A stretch of DNA of 64,000 bases from Blepharisma stoltei (taxonomy: Eukaryota; Ciliophora; Heterotrichea; Heterotrichida; Blepharismidae), in NCBI GenBank assembly GCA_914767885.1, contig CAJZBQ010000006.1:124001-188000 (forward strand), given 5' to 3'. The notes beneath the pieces were generated by a model. The model did not search any database and was not told the DNA's origin. It saw nothing but the letters and a program-made list of their open reading frames with translations. The position numbers and the translations under genes were made by a program. Shown piece by piece: positions 24,734 through 36,321 of this stretch (the stretch's first letter is position 1; each line of letters begins with the position of its first letter).

Positions 24734-25249
24734 TGAGATTAAACTTAGCAGGAATAGCCATATTGGTTATGCAGTCACCAAAGACCTTTCGTACGGGAGG
24801 TTGAACCGCTTTTCGACTCCAACCCATAGGGTCTTTCCCTGAAGGTGGATGCCACTTTGGTATCTTCTGTCTCCTCCTTGCGGCTACAGTCTTGAGTGGA
24901 AGGGCTATGGATTTTTGTTACTACGGGAGGATCTCCTTGGAGTCTGTGGGGTGCCGAAATGCCTTTCTTCGAAAGCTACAGGAAAAAGACTACCCCAATA
25001 TAGCCTAAGCCGAAACCCCCAGTTTCTCTATAAAAAAAAATGCCCATTGGACCTCGGATCCAAAGCATGTTGTTGAGCACCTCCATTTTCAACCACAGGA
25101 AGGCAACCAAAACCTACAGTATATACATCTCTTGAGCCTGAATTTGATTCTTAGAGTCCGTCTCAGTTCACTGTACCCATAAGGTCTGGATTGTTGCTCC
25201 AAGAGGGTAGGTTGACACGTCCGCCATTTTTTGTATATTCAACTGAATA
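24734..25249. mobile_element. Retroposon-like insert in the signal-peptide codons of copy E
   Basis: Flanked by TCAAGTGAATA and TCAACTGAATA (10 of 11 matching). Removal joins LTCYS to LDPST, the normal family start. Its core (CACCAAAGACCTTTCGTACGG, ...CTTTTCGACTCC, ...CAGTCTTGAGTGG type segments) is also present in the insert of copy G at 37168-37395. It is relatively GC-rich and has an internal A run at ~25035. Confidence 0.65.
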
Positions 25250-25303
25250 GCAAGTCAATAAATTTAGAACAATTAAGGCAAGATGACGTAGACAAGCCTC
25301 CAT

Positions 25304-26579
25304 ATTATTTTATATTTTCTCTCGAATTCGAGAGATTAATATTCATTTAACTAGATAAAAAAGAAAATCTCTATTTTACTAATTTTTCCTGACTAAAATA
25401 TAGTTATTTATCCAGCAGTCAGATAAATTTATATTAATTCGATTTTGCATAGCAATTTATTTATCGATATTTTTATTTAAAAATGGGGGAGAATTATATA
25501 TGATCAGATCTGTTTATCAAATTTTATTATTTTAGTCTTAAATTTGAAATGGCATCATAATTAACACTAAAATATTTTTCTTTTATTTTATTAAATGCAT
25601 AGAATAATTGGCTTAAATTCAATAAATATTATGCTAATTTTCCATAGCTTTAAGATATAAAATTTATATTTTGCATAAAGACTAATTTTGTTTGAGAAAT
25701 CTAATTAATAGATGTCCATTTTTTTTTGATTTATGTGCAGCTTGTGACGATGATATAAAGTTTATTATGAAAGATTTTCTTTTCAAAAAATTTTAACAAT
25801 ACAATTAGACAAAGAAAATTAGATTAAACAAATATTTATTATGTCTCAGCAAAAATTTATTTTTTATCAGGAATTGAATACAAACACCGCAATTTTATAA
25901 AAGAAGCCTCATTGTTTGGTCAATAGCTCAATAAATTGTGTACAGCTATTGCTACTGCTGTCGATTATTTTTAAGATTTTGAAAATTTAAGCAGATGGAG
26001 AATTAATATAAAATTAAAAGAATTTGCAAGAGTTATTGCTTTAATCTTCTCAATTCAATCCAATGCTCAACAGTAATAATTTTAGTGTCACAAACTGATA
26101 TTAGTCACTGACTATTTTCTTGGCCAGCATTTTGGATTGAGGAATATTGTCGACGAATAAAGATGCACTTCAGAAAAGGAATATATAATTTTATTATTCA
26201 AAAACCTTTATTTTAGAAAAATAGGATAAAACCTCAAAATATCCACATTTAACAGAAATAACAGTTCAGGATATGAACTTTTTTTTAGCTCCTGAAATCG
26301 AGGCCTAGTCGTTTTTGAGCCATTTTTTTTTTAACAAGTTTGCTATGAATGGCCACTTTATTAACAAGTTTGATAGTATCTTCTGACGTTTGCTTCAAAG
26401 TTTTAAAGAGATCTTCTGATGAGGAAATAAAAAACTTCAAGTGGGATAAAGTTAGTTATAGTGTGCTCTTAAAAAATACTTAAATTGTTTTATAAAATAA
26501 TCACAGGAAAATAATTAATAATAGTAAATTATAGTATGCTTTCTGCTACTATTATAATAACGTAAAATAGAGAAGAGCA
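25304..26579. other. Gene-poor AT-rich region between E and the integrase remnant
   Basis: No intact gene. At about 25870-26080 (+) one frame reads KHRNFIKEASLFGQ, ..LNKLCTAIATAVDYF and ..RWRINIKLKEFARVIALI between three stops, which could be a decayed coding sequence; its family was not recognised. Confidence 0.4.
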
Positions 26580-28100
26580 CTATTTATATCTCATGTGCCT
26601 GAGTTCTTATCTGCTAAGTAGCTATTATATAAGTTTCTATGCAAATATTTATTTAGATTCTCTACAGTACCTCGAGTTCTGGGGTTTTATGGAGAACTTG
26701 TAATATATTGAATATTATATCTAATGCAAGAAACATTTAACTCTGTGTTGCAGAATTCTACTTTATCAAACCTACGTCAGATTTTACAGACTGATAATGG
26801 TGGAGATAGAGCCAAATTAAAATCCTTTAAAACTTCTTCTGCTGTTTTATTCCCCAAGCAATATGCTCAAATGTACTTTGAGAAATGATCAACTATAGAC
26901 AATATATAAGGAACTTTTGAATAGTTTAATAATTCATCGCATAATTTAAATATATCCATTTGAAATCTCTCCATTGGCTTCTTGGATTCAATTTGTATCT
27001 TGATTGGATAGTTAGGTCTTGGACCCACTCAACAGTGCAGATTAAGCTGCTTGCAGTATAATTTCGACAGTCATATGTAATTTTTGGCCAATATATTTTG
27101 CTTTGTTTAATGCATAATTGCATATCTCTTGAAGTAATATGATTATGCTTGTCTCTAACATGAGCAAGTTCCAATATTTACAAATTCCCCAAATAAATGG
27201 AATAACAACTTTTACAGTAATTCAGATGAGTCTTGATTCTGTCAAATCTAACTTTTCCCCAATTAACAATTCATATTTTTTATGCACTCGGTGTTTAAAG
27301 TTTTTTTTTTCCAGAAACTCTTTCCACAATCCTGTTTTCAAGGATGCCTGGAGGATAATATCTTTCAGCGTCGCCTCTTTCTTTAGATAATAAAAATATA
27401 CATGATCTAAGCATTTGCTAATATTGTGAAGTGCTGGAAATAACTCAAATTCTCTTTCAATTTCTTTTTGCTTGCTTATTATATCTTTTTGAACTGAGAA
27501 TTTTTTTGTAAACATCTATTTCTAAATAATTTTCTTGAGCTAATTTAATTTTTTCGTCTCAGGAATAAACCCTTCTGATATTAGAACATCATAGTGATTA
27601 TTATGAGAGAATCACACATTTAAAATTGAAACTGAAGAAAATAATATAGGGCTGAGGCATTTCATCTTAATAAATTCTAATGGCAATTCCGAATAATTCT
27701 GAAGCACAGCATAACTCTATACCACTGCCTTAAAAGCTATAGGTTTTAATTTGTTTACATAGTAAATTCGCACATCTCTTCAGTTTTAAGGCCATCTTCG
27801 AGAATTTCTTTATACCTTTCTTCATTCTTTTCAAAATAGTCAGCTACTAAATTGCGTATATCTCTATGAGATTCTTGAAAACCTGTTAAATGGCACGATA
27901 TAGCTCTAAACATGCAATTTCCATCTCCTTTCATTGGAATAATAACTAAATCTTTTCTATTTGGAGATTTAACTGGCATTTTTTCTTCATCTATGTCTTG
28001 GGAATTATTGAAACATTTGATGGAAAAGGTTCATCTTCAAGGTAATCTGAAAATTTATCTTCTGAAGTATCAGAAGGCTTAGCATCAGTATTTGATAATT
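26580..28100 (-). pseudogene. Decayed transposon: OTU-like protease plus integrase
   Basis: Reading 5' to 3' on the minus strand: an OTU-type cysteine protease (27540-28100) with the Asp-Cys motif GDGNCMFRAIS and, after a frameshift, the His motif HNNHYDVL; a linker (27222-27515); an integrase zinc-binding segment at ~27060-27174 (AHVRDKHNH...T...YWPKI) with its second Cys of the usual pair lost; and an integrase core from ~26590-27000, with VDHFSKYIWAYCLG, EFCNTEL and NPRTRGTVENLNKYL. TGA must be Trp. Several frameshifts and stops show it is dead. Integrase plus OTU fits Ginger- or Ty3-like elements; which one cannot be settled without a search. Confidence 0.7.
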
Positions 28101-28114
28101 GATATTCATCATCA

Positions 28115-28542
28115 TAAATAAAATGGCATTCGGTTCGAGAGAAATTAGCTCTGCTAATTTTCTCTCCCTCATGGAATTTTATTTATAGGGTTAGGTTTTC
28201 ACTCGAAGACTTCTGGACAGCAATAGCGGTTTAACTCTGGGGATAACTAGAGGAACCACTCCTCAGTCCACTCAAGATTTCGGGCTTTTACCTCTCAGCA
28301 CATCCCCACGGGAGGATGACCCTTAGGCGGAACACGCGCAGGAGCTGAGTCGAGCGACAAGGGCGACGGCAACGCGCCGGGTGAGACGTGCAGCAAGGCC
28401 GGTGAAGCAGGAGTTGATAGAAGGCTTGGACGGGGCTGACCTGTGCCAAGATGGCTCGCCTACGTCATCAGTTTTGCCATAGGCCCTTTTGGGCTGCGGC
28501 TCTAGACACCTTAAACACCAGATAATTTAAGTAAGTAAGTAA
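28115..28542 (+). mobile_element. SINE-like retroposon, copy 1
   Basis: A 428-bp GC-rich unit in AT-rich DNA, starting AAATGGCATTCGGTTCG and ending in (TAAG)n. It is flanked by GATATTCATCATCA at 28101-28114 and 28543-28556. Near its 5' end it has a hairpin (GAGAGAAATTAG / CTAATTTTCTCTC). GGTTCGA recalls a pol III B box, but no tRNA is recognisable. Confidence 0.8.
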
Positions 28543-28556
28543 GATATTCATCATCA

Positions 28557-28905
28557 CTAATTCTAAAATCAGTAAATTATAATTAACTCAGGATCTGAAG
28601 CGGGGGATGATAATTGCGCCTTTATCGATATTGGCGCAAATATGCCTAAACTAATAGATTCCAGTTTAACTATTTTGGAACAGTTTCTTGCTTTTCTTTT
28701 TTACTTCCTCAGCTTTTGGGTTCGGCTTAAATTTTGAAGATTCTGAAAAAGTACATGGCGTATTTTATAGTCAAAATGACTTTTTTTTAGCCTGAAAAAA
28801 AATTACATAGGAAATCTTCTAATTTTTAAAACTTATAAATGAACCCTCAAAAAACATGAAAAAAGTACAAACTCAAAATACTTTTAATAAATATTAAATA
28901 ATATT
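28557..28905. other. Spacer between the two SINE-like units
   Basis: AT-rich, no gene or repeat recognised. Confidence 0.5.
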
Positions 28906-28919
28906 GAACTTGCATACTA

Positions 28920-29347
28920 TAAATAAAATGGCATTCGGTTCGAGAGAAATTAGCTCTGCTAATTTTCTCTCCCTCATGGAATTTTATTTATAGGGTTAGG
29001 TTTTCACTCGAGAACTTCTGGACAGCAATAGCGGTTTAACTCTGGGGATAACTAGAGGGAACCACTCCTCAGTCCACTCAAGATTTCGGGCTTTTACCTC
29101 TCAGCACATCCCCACGGGAGGATGACCCTTAGGCGGAACACGCGCAGGAGCTGAGTCGAGCGACAAGGGCGACGGCAACGCGCCGGGTGAGACGTGCAGC
29201 AAGGCCGGTGAAGCAGGAGTTGATAGAAGGCTTGGACGGGGCTGACCTGTGCCAAGATGGCTCGCCTACGTCATCAGTTTTGCCATAGGCCCTTTTGGGC
29301 TGCGGCACTAGACACCTTAAACACCAGATAATTAAGTAAGTAAGTAA
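28920..29347 (+). mobile_element. SINE-like retroposon, copy 2
   Basis: Also 428 bp and differing from copy 1 at only about half a dozen positions, same orientation and same (TAAG)n end. Its own flanking duplication is GAACTTGCATACTA at 28906-28919 and 29348-29361. The unrelated duplications show two separate insertions rather than a segmental duplication. Confidence 0.85.
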
Positions 29348-29482
29348 GAACTTGCATACTAATAAAAATCTCACTTATTATATTCATACTAATCTATATG
29401 CTTTAACATCTTTCAAAATTATTATTTAAACTTAATATTATTATTTTAATCGGATTCAATTATATAATGGTGAGATCTATAC

Positions 29483-29502
29483 GGGGGTAGGGTGGGATGG
29501 GG
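29483..29502 (+). other. G-quadruplex-type tract
   Basis: Four G runs of 5, 3, 3 and 4 separated by loops TA, T and AT, followed by further GGGGG and GGGG runs to ~29555. It stands out in otherwise AT-rich DNA. Function unknown; not a telomere repeat. Confidence 0.6.
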
Positions 29503-29925
29503 ATCTATGATCGCAGGGGGTGAGGGTTGGCAGGTGTGGGGATGGGCGGTTAGGATCTGTGCTTGGCCAGATGTCAGGCCTTATTAGGCAGTTTGAGATA
29601 GAGATCAATTCATATTCTGCAGATATATATCCTAAATTCACTACCATTTTCAAAGCTTGACAAAGGTTAATATACAAATTCACATTTATTCGCCATTTAA
29701 AATAAAACTTTTAATATCAAAAGGTAAAAATTTTATTCTGCAACTCAAGGATGAAGTTATTAGAAACGAGTCAACAGTTAGAAAATAGGAATAAAATTAA
29801 GTGAGCTTAATTTTAATTTTTAAGATTAATTTCGATATAGCTATACAATCAATGCTTTATTAGTCAAAAGATAGAAGCCTAAAAAATGATTTCTTTGATT
29901 TAGACAAGAAGACATCAGTCCCTTA

Positions 29926-30206
29926 CTCTCCCCCTCCATGAGCAACAAAAAATTCTAGTTTACTCATGGAGGGGTAATTTTCGAAATTTAAAAAATCCCA
30001 CATCACAAAAACTGGAAAGCAAATATTAATTTAATTTGTAAAATTTATTTTTTAAAACGCTATTTGTTTAAAATTAAACAGAATTAGCTAGAGATTCGAT
30101 GATACTAGTTATCACTTATATATCAATTTTTTTTCATAAAAAATTTTTGTTCGCTCGCGAAGAGGGATTTTCTAATGGTTTTGCTCGCTCACGGAGAGGG
30201 GAGTTA
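29926..30206. mobile_element. MITE upstream of F (GTGAGCGAACAAAA family)
   Basis: Flanked by TTA on both sides; ends CTCTCCCCCTCCATGAGC and GCTCACGGAGAGGGGAG. The matching place upstream of C (about 5453) is uninterrupted. Confidence 0.85.
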
Positions 30207-30787
30207 GCTAAAAATATGAAGAGATAAATATGAAAACGCAAAAACAATTACACATAAAAGAAGCAAATTAAAAAAAAGCCTTTCCTATTATGATAATAAT
30301 TATATAAAGGGTAAATAAAAAACTTAAAAGGTAGAGAAAATATTTTTACATCAATTTCAATTATAGGAATTAGGAAATATTAGTTATTAAGATTATAATC
30401 TCAATCAAAGCCTTTTTATATTTTTATGCTATTTAAGTCTAGTTGCATAACTCTAAATTTAGGCAATTTTCATCTAAAATATGAAAGTTCGCCTGAGTTA
30501 TGTTGCCTTATTTTCTCTGAATGTGTTAGTAGTTTACTCTCTTGATGCTTCAACTGTTGTTTTCGCTATCAAAGCAGGAGGCTCATCTCACATGTCCTCT
30601 TTCGGGTTTTCATACTCTGATGATATCTATTATCCAGCAGGAACCTATATTTATACTACAACAAGCCACATAGCTCATACAGAAAATGAATTTGTTTACC
30701 AATCTGAAAGATGATATATAGGGATTTGAGGATATGACCTTCCTATTAGCGCTGATGGAACATACGTACTTATTCTTCAATTTGCTG

Positions 30788-31072
30788 GCTTCCCCTCTCT
30801 ATGACGAACAAACCATAGGAAAAATCTCTTGCCCAAAAACCCATCCTCTGTGAGCGAACAAAAATTTTTTAGAAAAAAAATTCGATATATAAATGATAAT
30901 TATTATAATGAAATCTCTAGCCAATTCTGATTGATTTTAAACAACTTGCGTTTTAAAATATAAATTTCATAAATTAAATAATTTTTCCTTCTTAGTTGGA
31001 ATTTTTTAAATTTATAAATTTTAACCAGGAGTGAATAAAATTTTTTTGTTCGCTCACACGGAGAGCGGAGTG
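30788..31072. mobile_element. MITE/IES in copy F at the same site as in copy C
   Basis: Interrupts QFAE/IYYSIAN like 6069-6377, with degraded GTGAGCGAACAAAA-type ends. Its length is a multiple of three and removal keeps the frame. A shared insertion supports C and F as sister copies. Confidence 0.75.
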
Positions 31073-31715
31073 AGATATATTATTCAATTGCCAATGCCAG
31101 AGTATGAAATGTCAAAATTGGAGATTATATTGCTTATAATAATTTAGACGTAGTTGGGACTGTAGGAGCAATGACTGCTTATGATATTTTTATACCTTTT
31201 ACACTATCAAGTGGAACCATTTCAATTGCTGGAAATACAATTACTGGAGCTTATTCAGCAGGAAAATTGGTTATTAGATTTTACCCAGTTAAAAATAATC
31301 CAACACTCTCAGGAATAATTTTGGTGAGAGGTGATTGCAGTGTGGCTGATTATTGTAATATGTGCTATCAGCCAAGATGCTTGGAATGCAATACGGCTGA
31401 TTTAAATTGCAAAACCTGTATTGATAATGCTAGTTCTGTTTCTGGAGTATGCCAATGTAATGCAAACTCTATTTGGGTTGCCTCTTCAAGAAAATGCGTT
31501 ATTTGTGACAAATTATGCACATCATGTAGTTCAGAAAATGTTTGTGCAAGTTGCTCAACAAATGTGCTGATTTCAAATGTTTGCTTAAGAGCGTGCCCTT
31601 ATGGATTTGGCACATCTTGTGCTTCAGTTTCAACAGCAGTTATTGATCAAAATTTTGCTGATTATTTTTATGGGGATTATGGATTATTTCAAACAGGGAC
31701 AAGTTCAAGCAGCTA

Positions 31716-31922
31716 TACCAAACACACCTTTACTGAGCAGCAGTAGGTATACTTATTCTTTTTTACTTGCAGATTGGCAGTCAAGAGCAATATATAAATA
31801 GCAAATTTCGACTTTGCTAGATTTTTTAAAAAAATTGGAATTATAAGTTATTTGGAACTCTAAAGAGTACCAATAGCTAAAAGACTCATTTAATTTAAAT
31901 CTATAAAGACGCCTAAGTTATA
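31716..31922. mobile_element. 207-bp IES in copy F, orthologous in position to those of D and G
   Basis: TA at 31714-31715 and 31921-31922; joining gives SSSSYYFFNTPE. The right end, read on the minus strand, matches the left ends of 15195-15825 and 36322-36574. Confidence 0.85.
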
Positions 31923-32523
31923 TTATTTTTTTAATACTCCTGAAACAGTAGACCCCATCCCTTCAAAAAACCGAGGGCTTTATTTTTCTGGAGGCTCATA
32001 TCTTCAAACAACTTCAATTGTTTATATTTCACTTAATTTTTCAATTGGAATGTGAGTTTGAATATTATCTGGTTCTAGAGATATCTTGACAAATAGTTCT
32101 GGATATAAAATAACTGTATCTGCAAGTGGAGTTTTGACAATTATACTAGAGGATAAGGTGCAAGCTATGACCACAGTAACGACAGCTGCACTTAACCCTT
32201 CTAATTCAGCGTGAGTTTATATTTCTTTTATTGTTTCATTTTCATCATCAACAATTTCTACAACAGTTTCTCCTTATCTAAACAATTCTCCACAAACATC
32301 TACAACATCAAGTGGATACATATATAGAGACGCTGTCGATAATTATATAATTCTCGGGAAAAGCTCTTTGAGCAATTTTTTGGGATATATTTATCAATTT
32401 ACTCTATGGAATGTAGCTGTTTCAAATTTTAATGCCCAATACTCAGACCAAATATGTGGCACAGGGGCAGTTGATAATTGTCTTTGAACTTGTCCTCTAT
32501 CTCAATGAATGAACGGAGTAATA

Positions 32524-32697
32524 TAGAGGTTTCCTCTATATAGCGCTAAAAGCGCAGACATTTTCCCAGGAGCTTTCCAAGTTCGTCGGACCAAATCGCT
32601 TTTTGGTCCGACCAAGGCATTGATTTGGTGCAACCTACCGATAATTTCCGATCAGAATTTATCGGCCTTACAGCGCCAAACATAGGAAACTTCTATA
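32524..32697. mobile_element. Palindromic IES in copy F
   Basis: TA-bounded; joining gives NGVIPTNCNS. The ends are TAGAGGTTTCCTCTATATAG and an inverted counterpart (GAAACTTCTATA), with internal inverted pairs such as GGTCCGAC/GTCGGACC. Confidence 0.75.
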
Positions 32698-32793
32698 CCT
32701 ACAAATTGTAACTCGTGCGGAAATGGTTGTGTCAGAAGTGTATCTTGCAATGTGTGTGATGATCCTCTTTGCAGTGTTTGTACAGGGTTCTTA

Positions 32794-33125
32794 CTTCTCC
32801 TACGGAGATCAAAAGCGTTTGACAATTATAATGAAGAATCTATATGGTCTACTAAGAAAGCTTATATTTAATACATATAATGTTTACGAAGAATATCCAA
32901 ATAAGGAGCCTTTGTTTAGTTGACTATTTATAAATGTAATTAGCTAAAATAATGGTTATCAACAAATTTGAAAGCGAGATAATTTTCGGCTTACTAAAAA
33001 TTGTTCTTTAAGAGATAAATGCAAATTATTATGATTATTATTAATTTTACTTTAAAATATTGCAAAATACATATTAAAAAAATAAAAAGAGATACAATTG
33101 TTTGGCCTGCACATAGGGCAAGCTA
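32794..33125. mobile_element. 332-bp TA-bounded IES in copy F
   Basis: TA at 32792-32793 and 33124-33125; joining gives TGFLAGLCTQC, the family cysteine-rich block. No internal gene seen. Confidence 0.8.
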
Positions 33126-33399
33126 GCTGGTTTATGCACACAATGCATTTCTAATGCGTCTGGAACTCCTTGTGCTTGCAATATTGGCTATTATTGAGAT
33201 TTAAACAGTGATAAATGCATTCCATGTGATTATAGCTGTAAAAATTGTACATCATCAACTTCTGGAGACTGCATTGTTTGTGCGCCTGGGTTTTATATGT
33301 ATTTAGGATGGTGCATTTCTGAGTGTCCAGATGGATTTGTAGAAATCGGGTCAATGTGTGTTGTAAAAGATCCTTTCATCTTTTACCTATCTTTTGATA

Positions 33400-33953
33400 T
33401 AACGATTTACAAATTTTTCTTCCACTCAAAAATGTATTGAACTTTTTAGCTTCGTTTTTGTCCTGTTAAAATTACTGAAAATTTAAAAACAATACTATGA
33501 AAAAAGTATAACACTGAAAAGATTTGCATAGTTAAAAACAAAATGATTATTAATTAAATAAAATATTATAATGCAGCCAAATTATTATAAGTTAAAGACC
33601 TATTAATAAGAAAGAAAGGAATCAGAAAACAGATAGGTCAATACTAACTGCTTTCTTACTTCTCGAAAATTACATAGCCAAAAATTTTTAAGTATTTTAC
33701 ACTTTTACTCAAAGTATACACCAAGCTATTAGAAAATTTCTTATTTAACTCTTGATATTCTTGCTATTTATTTAGATTTTAAATTTTTAAGGATGATTTA
33801 GGCATGAACGATGATCCCACATTAATAAATTCACAAATAAGAAAATATTTCTCAGAGTACCAATTCAGAAAGAAAATATTTTATGATTATACTTATGATT
33901 TTCAAAATAAATTGGGCATGTGTATAGTTACATAAAATATTGCATCAGCGATA
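33400..33953. mobile_element. 554-bp TA-bounded IES in copy F
   Basis: TA at 33398-33399 and 33952-33953; joining gives LSFDTLEGVLYDK. No internal gene seen. Confidence 0.8.
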
Positions 33954-36321
33954 CTCTGGAAGGAGTTCTTTATGATAAGCAAAGCAAAATTCCAGCTCTA
34001 ACTGGAAACAGCACAGCTTTTTACCCAGATTATGATGACTTTGATCCAATAGCTGCTTTATACAGAGGGTTTTATTTTAACGGAGTGAACTCGCTTATGC
34101 ATTTACCTATTTATCCAGGCTATAGCAGCCCAGTTCTTAGCTTTGGCTATTCTTTCACTTTTTCTATATGAATAAATACTGAGGATGGTTTTGGAACTAT
34201 TGTCTCAAAGCAAGATTTGCTTTGCAATCCAATTTTCTCACTACAATTAGCAGCTGGAGTTTTAATAGTTGCGTTAAACTTTAAGAGTTCTGGAGTGAAT
34301 TCCTTCTATTATTTGCAAAATCTTAAATCTTACGAATGAAATCATATTGCATTCACAGCAGAACACACAGCTCTGAAGCAGACAAAAATGGCATTCTATT
34401 TAAACGGAATTACAGATCGTCAAAGTGATATAGGATCTGACTATTTTAAAGACACCAAAACAGATATTAGTTTTACATTAGGGGCAGAAAAAGATGTATC
34501 TGGCTATAAAAATTATTTTAATGGATTTATTTATGATATCAAGGGCTATAATTCAATAAAAAGCATATCATCACTGGCATTATCAGCTGCACAGTGCACA
34601 GAAGCCTGCAACGCATGCCTTACAAATGGGGCCTGCATTCCTAACTGTTTAATTAATCAATACTGGATTGGCCCAGAGTATAATAAATGCTCCAAGTGTA
34701 GCAGTGAGTGCCATAGTTGTAGAGATTCCAGTAAATTTTGCAATCTTTGTGCTAGCCAAAAGTGTGCATCCTGCTATAATTATACAGAAGAGTCCTGCCT
34801 TAAATGTATTTCTGGTACTTCAAACACTACAAACTGCTAATGTGACTATGATCTTGCTTGGAACTCAAGCTCAGTAATGTGTGAAACTTGCCATCAATGG
34901 CAATTTAAAGCAAATGATTCTTGCTATGATTGTCCTCCTCTTTGTGCTCAATGCGATAAAACTCCAGCTGCTAATTGGAGTGAGAAAATTGGATTGTAAA
35001 GCAAATCTTGCTTTGAGACAATAGTTTCAAAACCATCCTCAGTATTTATTCATATAGAAAAAGTGAAAGAATAGCCAAAGCTAAGAACTGGGCTGCTATA
35101 GCCTGGATAAATAGGTAAATGCATAAGTGAGTTCAATCCGTTAAAATAAAACCCTCTGTATAAAGCAGCTATTGGATCAAAGTCATCATAATCTGGGTAA
35201 AAAGCTGTGCTGTTTCCAGTTAGTGCTGGAATTTTGCTTTGCTTATCTAAAACAGCTCCTTCCAGAGTATCAAAAGATAGATAGAAGATGAAAGGATCAT
35301 TTTCAACGCACGTTGGCCCACTTTCTATAAATCCATCGGGGCACTTAGAAATGCACCATCCTAAATACATATAAAAACCAGATGCGCAAGCAATGCAATC
35401 CCCTGGAGATGATGATGTACAAGTTGTGCATGAATAATCGCATTGAGCGCAATTTGCGGCTGTTGAATCTCAGTAATAGCCAATATTGCAAGCGCAGGAA
35501 ATTCCAGGGTTATTAGAAATGCATTTTTTGCATTCTCCAACCAATGGATCTAAGTAATAGCCAGCATTGCAAGCGCAAGGGGCTCCAGACGCATTAGTAA
35601 CGCATTTTATGCATAAGCCTGCTAAAAATCCTGTACAGATACTACAAAGAGTATCATCGCAAACATTGCATGATAAATTTCTGACACAACCTTTTGAGCA
35701 TGAGTTACAATTTGTAGGGTTTCCTCCATTGATTCACTGGTTAATTCCGCATTCCCAAAGACAGTTAGCTCTTGCTCCACTGCCACATATTTGGTCTGAG
35801 TATTGAGTATTAAAATTTGAAACAGCTACATTTCATAGAGTAAAGTGATAAATATATCCCAAAAAAGTACCTGATCGTTTTTCCCCAAGAAGTAATACAT
35901 TATTGCAAGTATCTCTGAATATGTACCCGCTTGACGTTTTAGATGCTTGCGGAGAATTGTTAAGGTAAGAGACAATTGTTGTTGAAACTGTTGATGATGA
36001 AAATGAAGTAACAAAAGAAAAATAAAGTCAAGTTGAACGTGGAGGGCTAAGTGATGAAGTTGTTACCCTAATCTTACCTTCGTTTTTATCTTCTAATAAA
36101 ATTGTCATAGCTCCAATTACAGAAATACTTATTGTATATCCAAAACTATTTGAGAAGATATCTCCTAAGCTTGTGGATATAAAAATCCACATCCCAATTG
36201 AAAAATTAAATGAAATACAAACAGATGAAGTCGTTTCAAGATATGAGTATCAAGAAAAATAAAGCCCTCGGTTTTTTACAGGGATGGGGTCGACTATTTC
36301 AGGAGTATTGAAAAAGTTGTA

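Larger units (their letters stand above)
17797..25303 (-). pseudogene. Copy E: chimeric, frameshifted family member
   Basis: Start at 25303 (MEACLRHLALIVLNLLTCYS signal peptide). After removal of inserts it reads malectin, cysteine block, LamG-1, cysteine block, then J-type modules (LSIDGASISSTT..., CPYGCRSTLTCRLC). At ~20150 a J-type cysteine block (CPSGYSQNS) is fused in frame to the C-type LamG-2 (GVNSFFYLQ), losing several modules. Frameshifts: a 1-nt loss near 21100, further disruption to ~20950, one C lost from CCCC near 19373, and a 20-nt deletion near 18340. Both 15-nt introns are still present. The end (KYDLYQQS) is nearly identical to copy I. Most likely a pseudogene. Confidence 0.75.
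29362..30480. other. Intergenic region upstream of F
   Basis: No gene. It contains the G-rich tract at 29483-29502, and from ~29690 a copy of the upstream region of C interrupted by the MITE at 29926-30206. The promoter of F should be close to 30420-30480. Confidence 0.55.
30481..34958 (+). pseudogene. Copy F: 5' part of a family member, cut by an inversion
   Basis: Starts MKVRLSYVALFSLNVLVVYS at 30481 and is closest to copy C. Five inserts interrupt it (30788-31072, 31716-31922, 32524-32697, 32794-33125, 33400-33953). Modules run from malectin-like to the third cysteine-rich block, ending at LCAQCD with TA at 34957-34958, where the sequence switches into the inverted copy G. The missing half, beginning SEYKCTWC, is copy H on the other strand at 41052. 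A CAA-to-TAA change at 34838 adds a nonsense codon (TTNC-stop-CD), so the gene is probably dead even if the inversion were reversed. Confidence 0.8.

Noticed and set aside
25100-25303. A separate gene starting MEACLRHLALIVLNLLTCYS and reading on into the insert
   Set aside because: The frame soon meets stops inside the insert, and removal of the insert joins this signal peptide to the malectin domain of copy E.
28115-28542. The GC-rich repeat as part of an rRNA or tRNA gene
   Set aside because: No tRNA cloverleaf or conserved rRNA core was found, and the target duplications and TAAG tail fit a retroposon better.
29129-29374. 81-codon frame inside the second SINE-like unit
   Set aside because: It depends on the high GC of the repeat, has no recognisable domain, and lies within a unit that shows no other coding signal.
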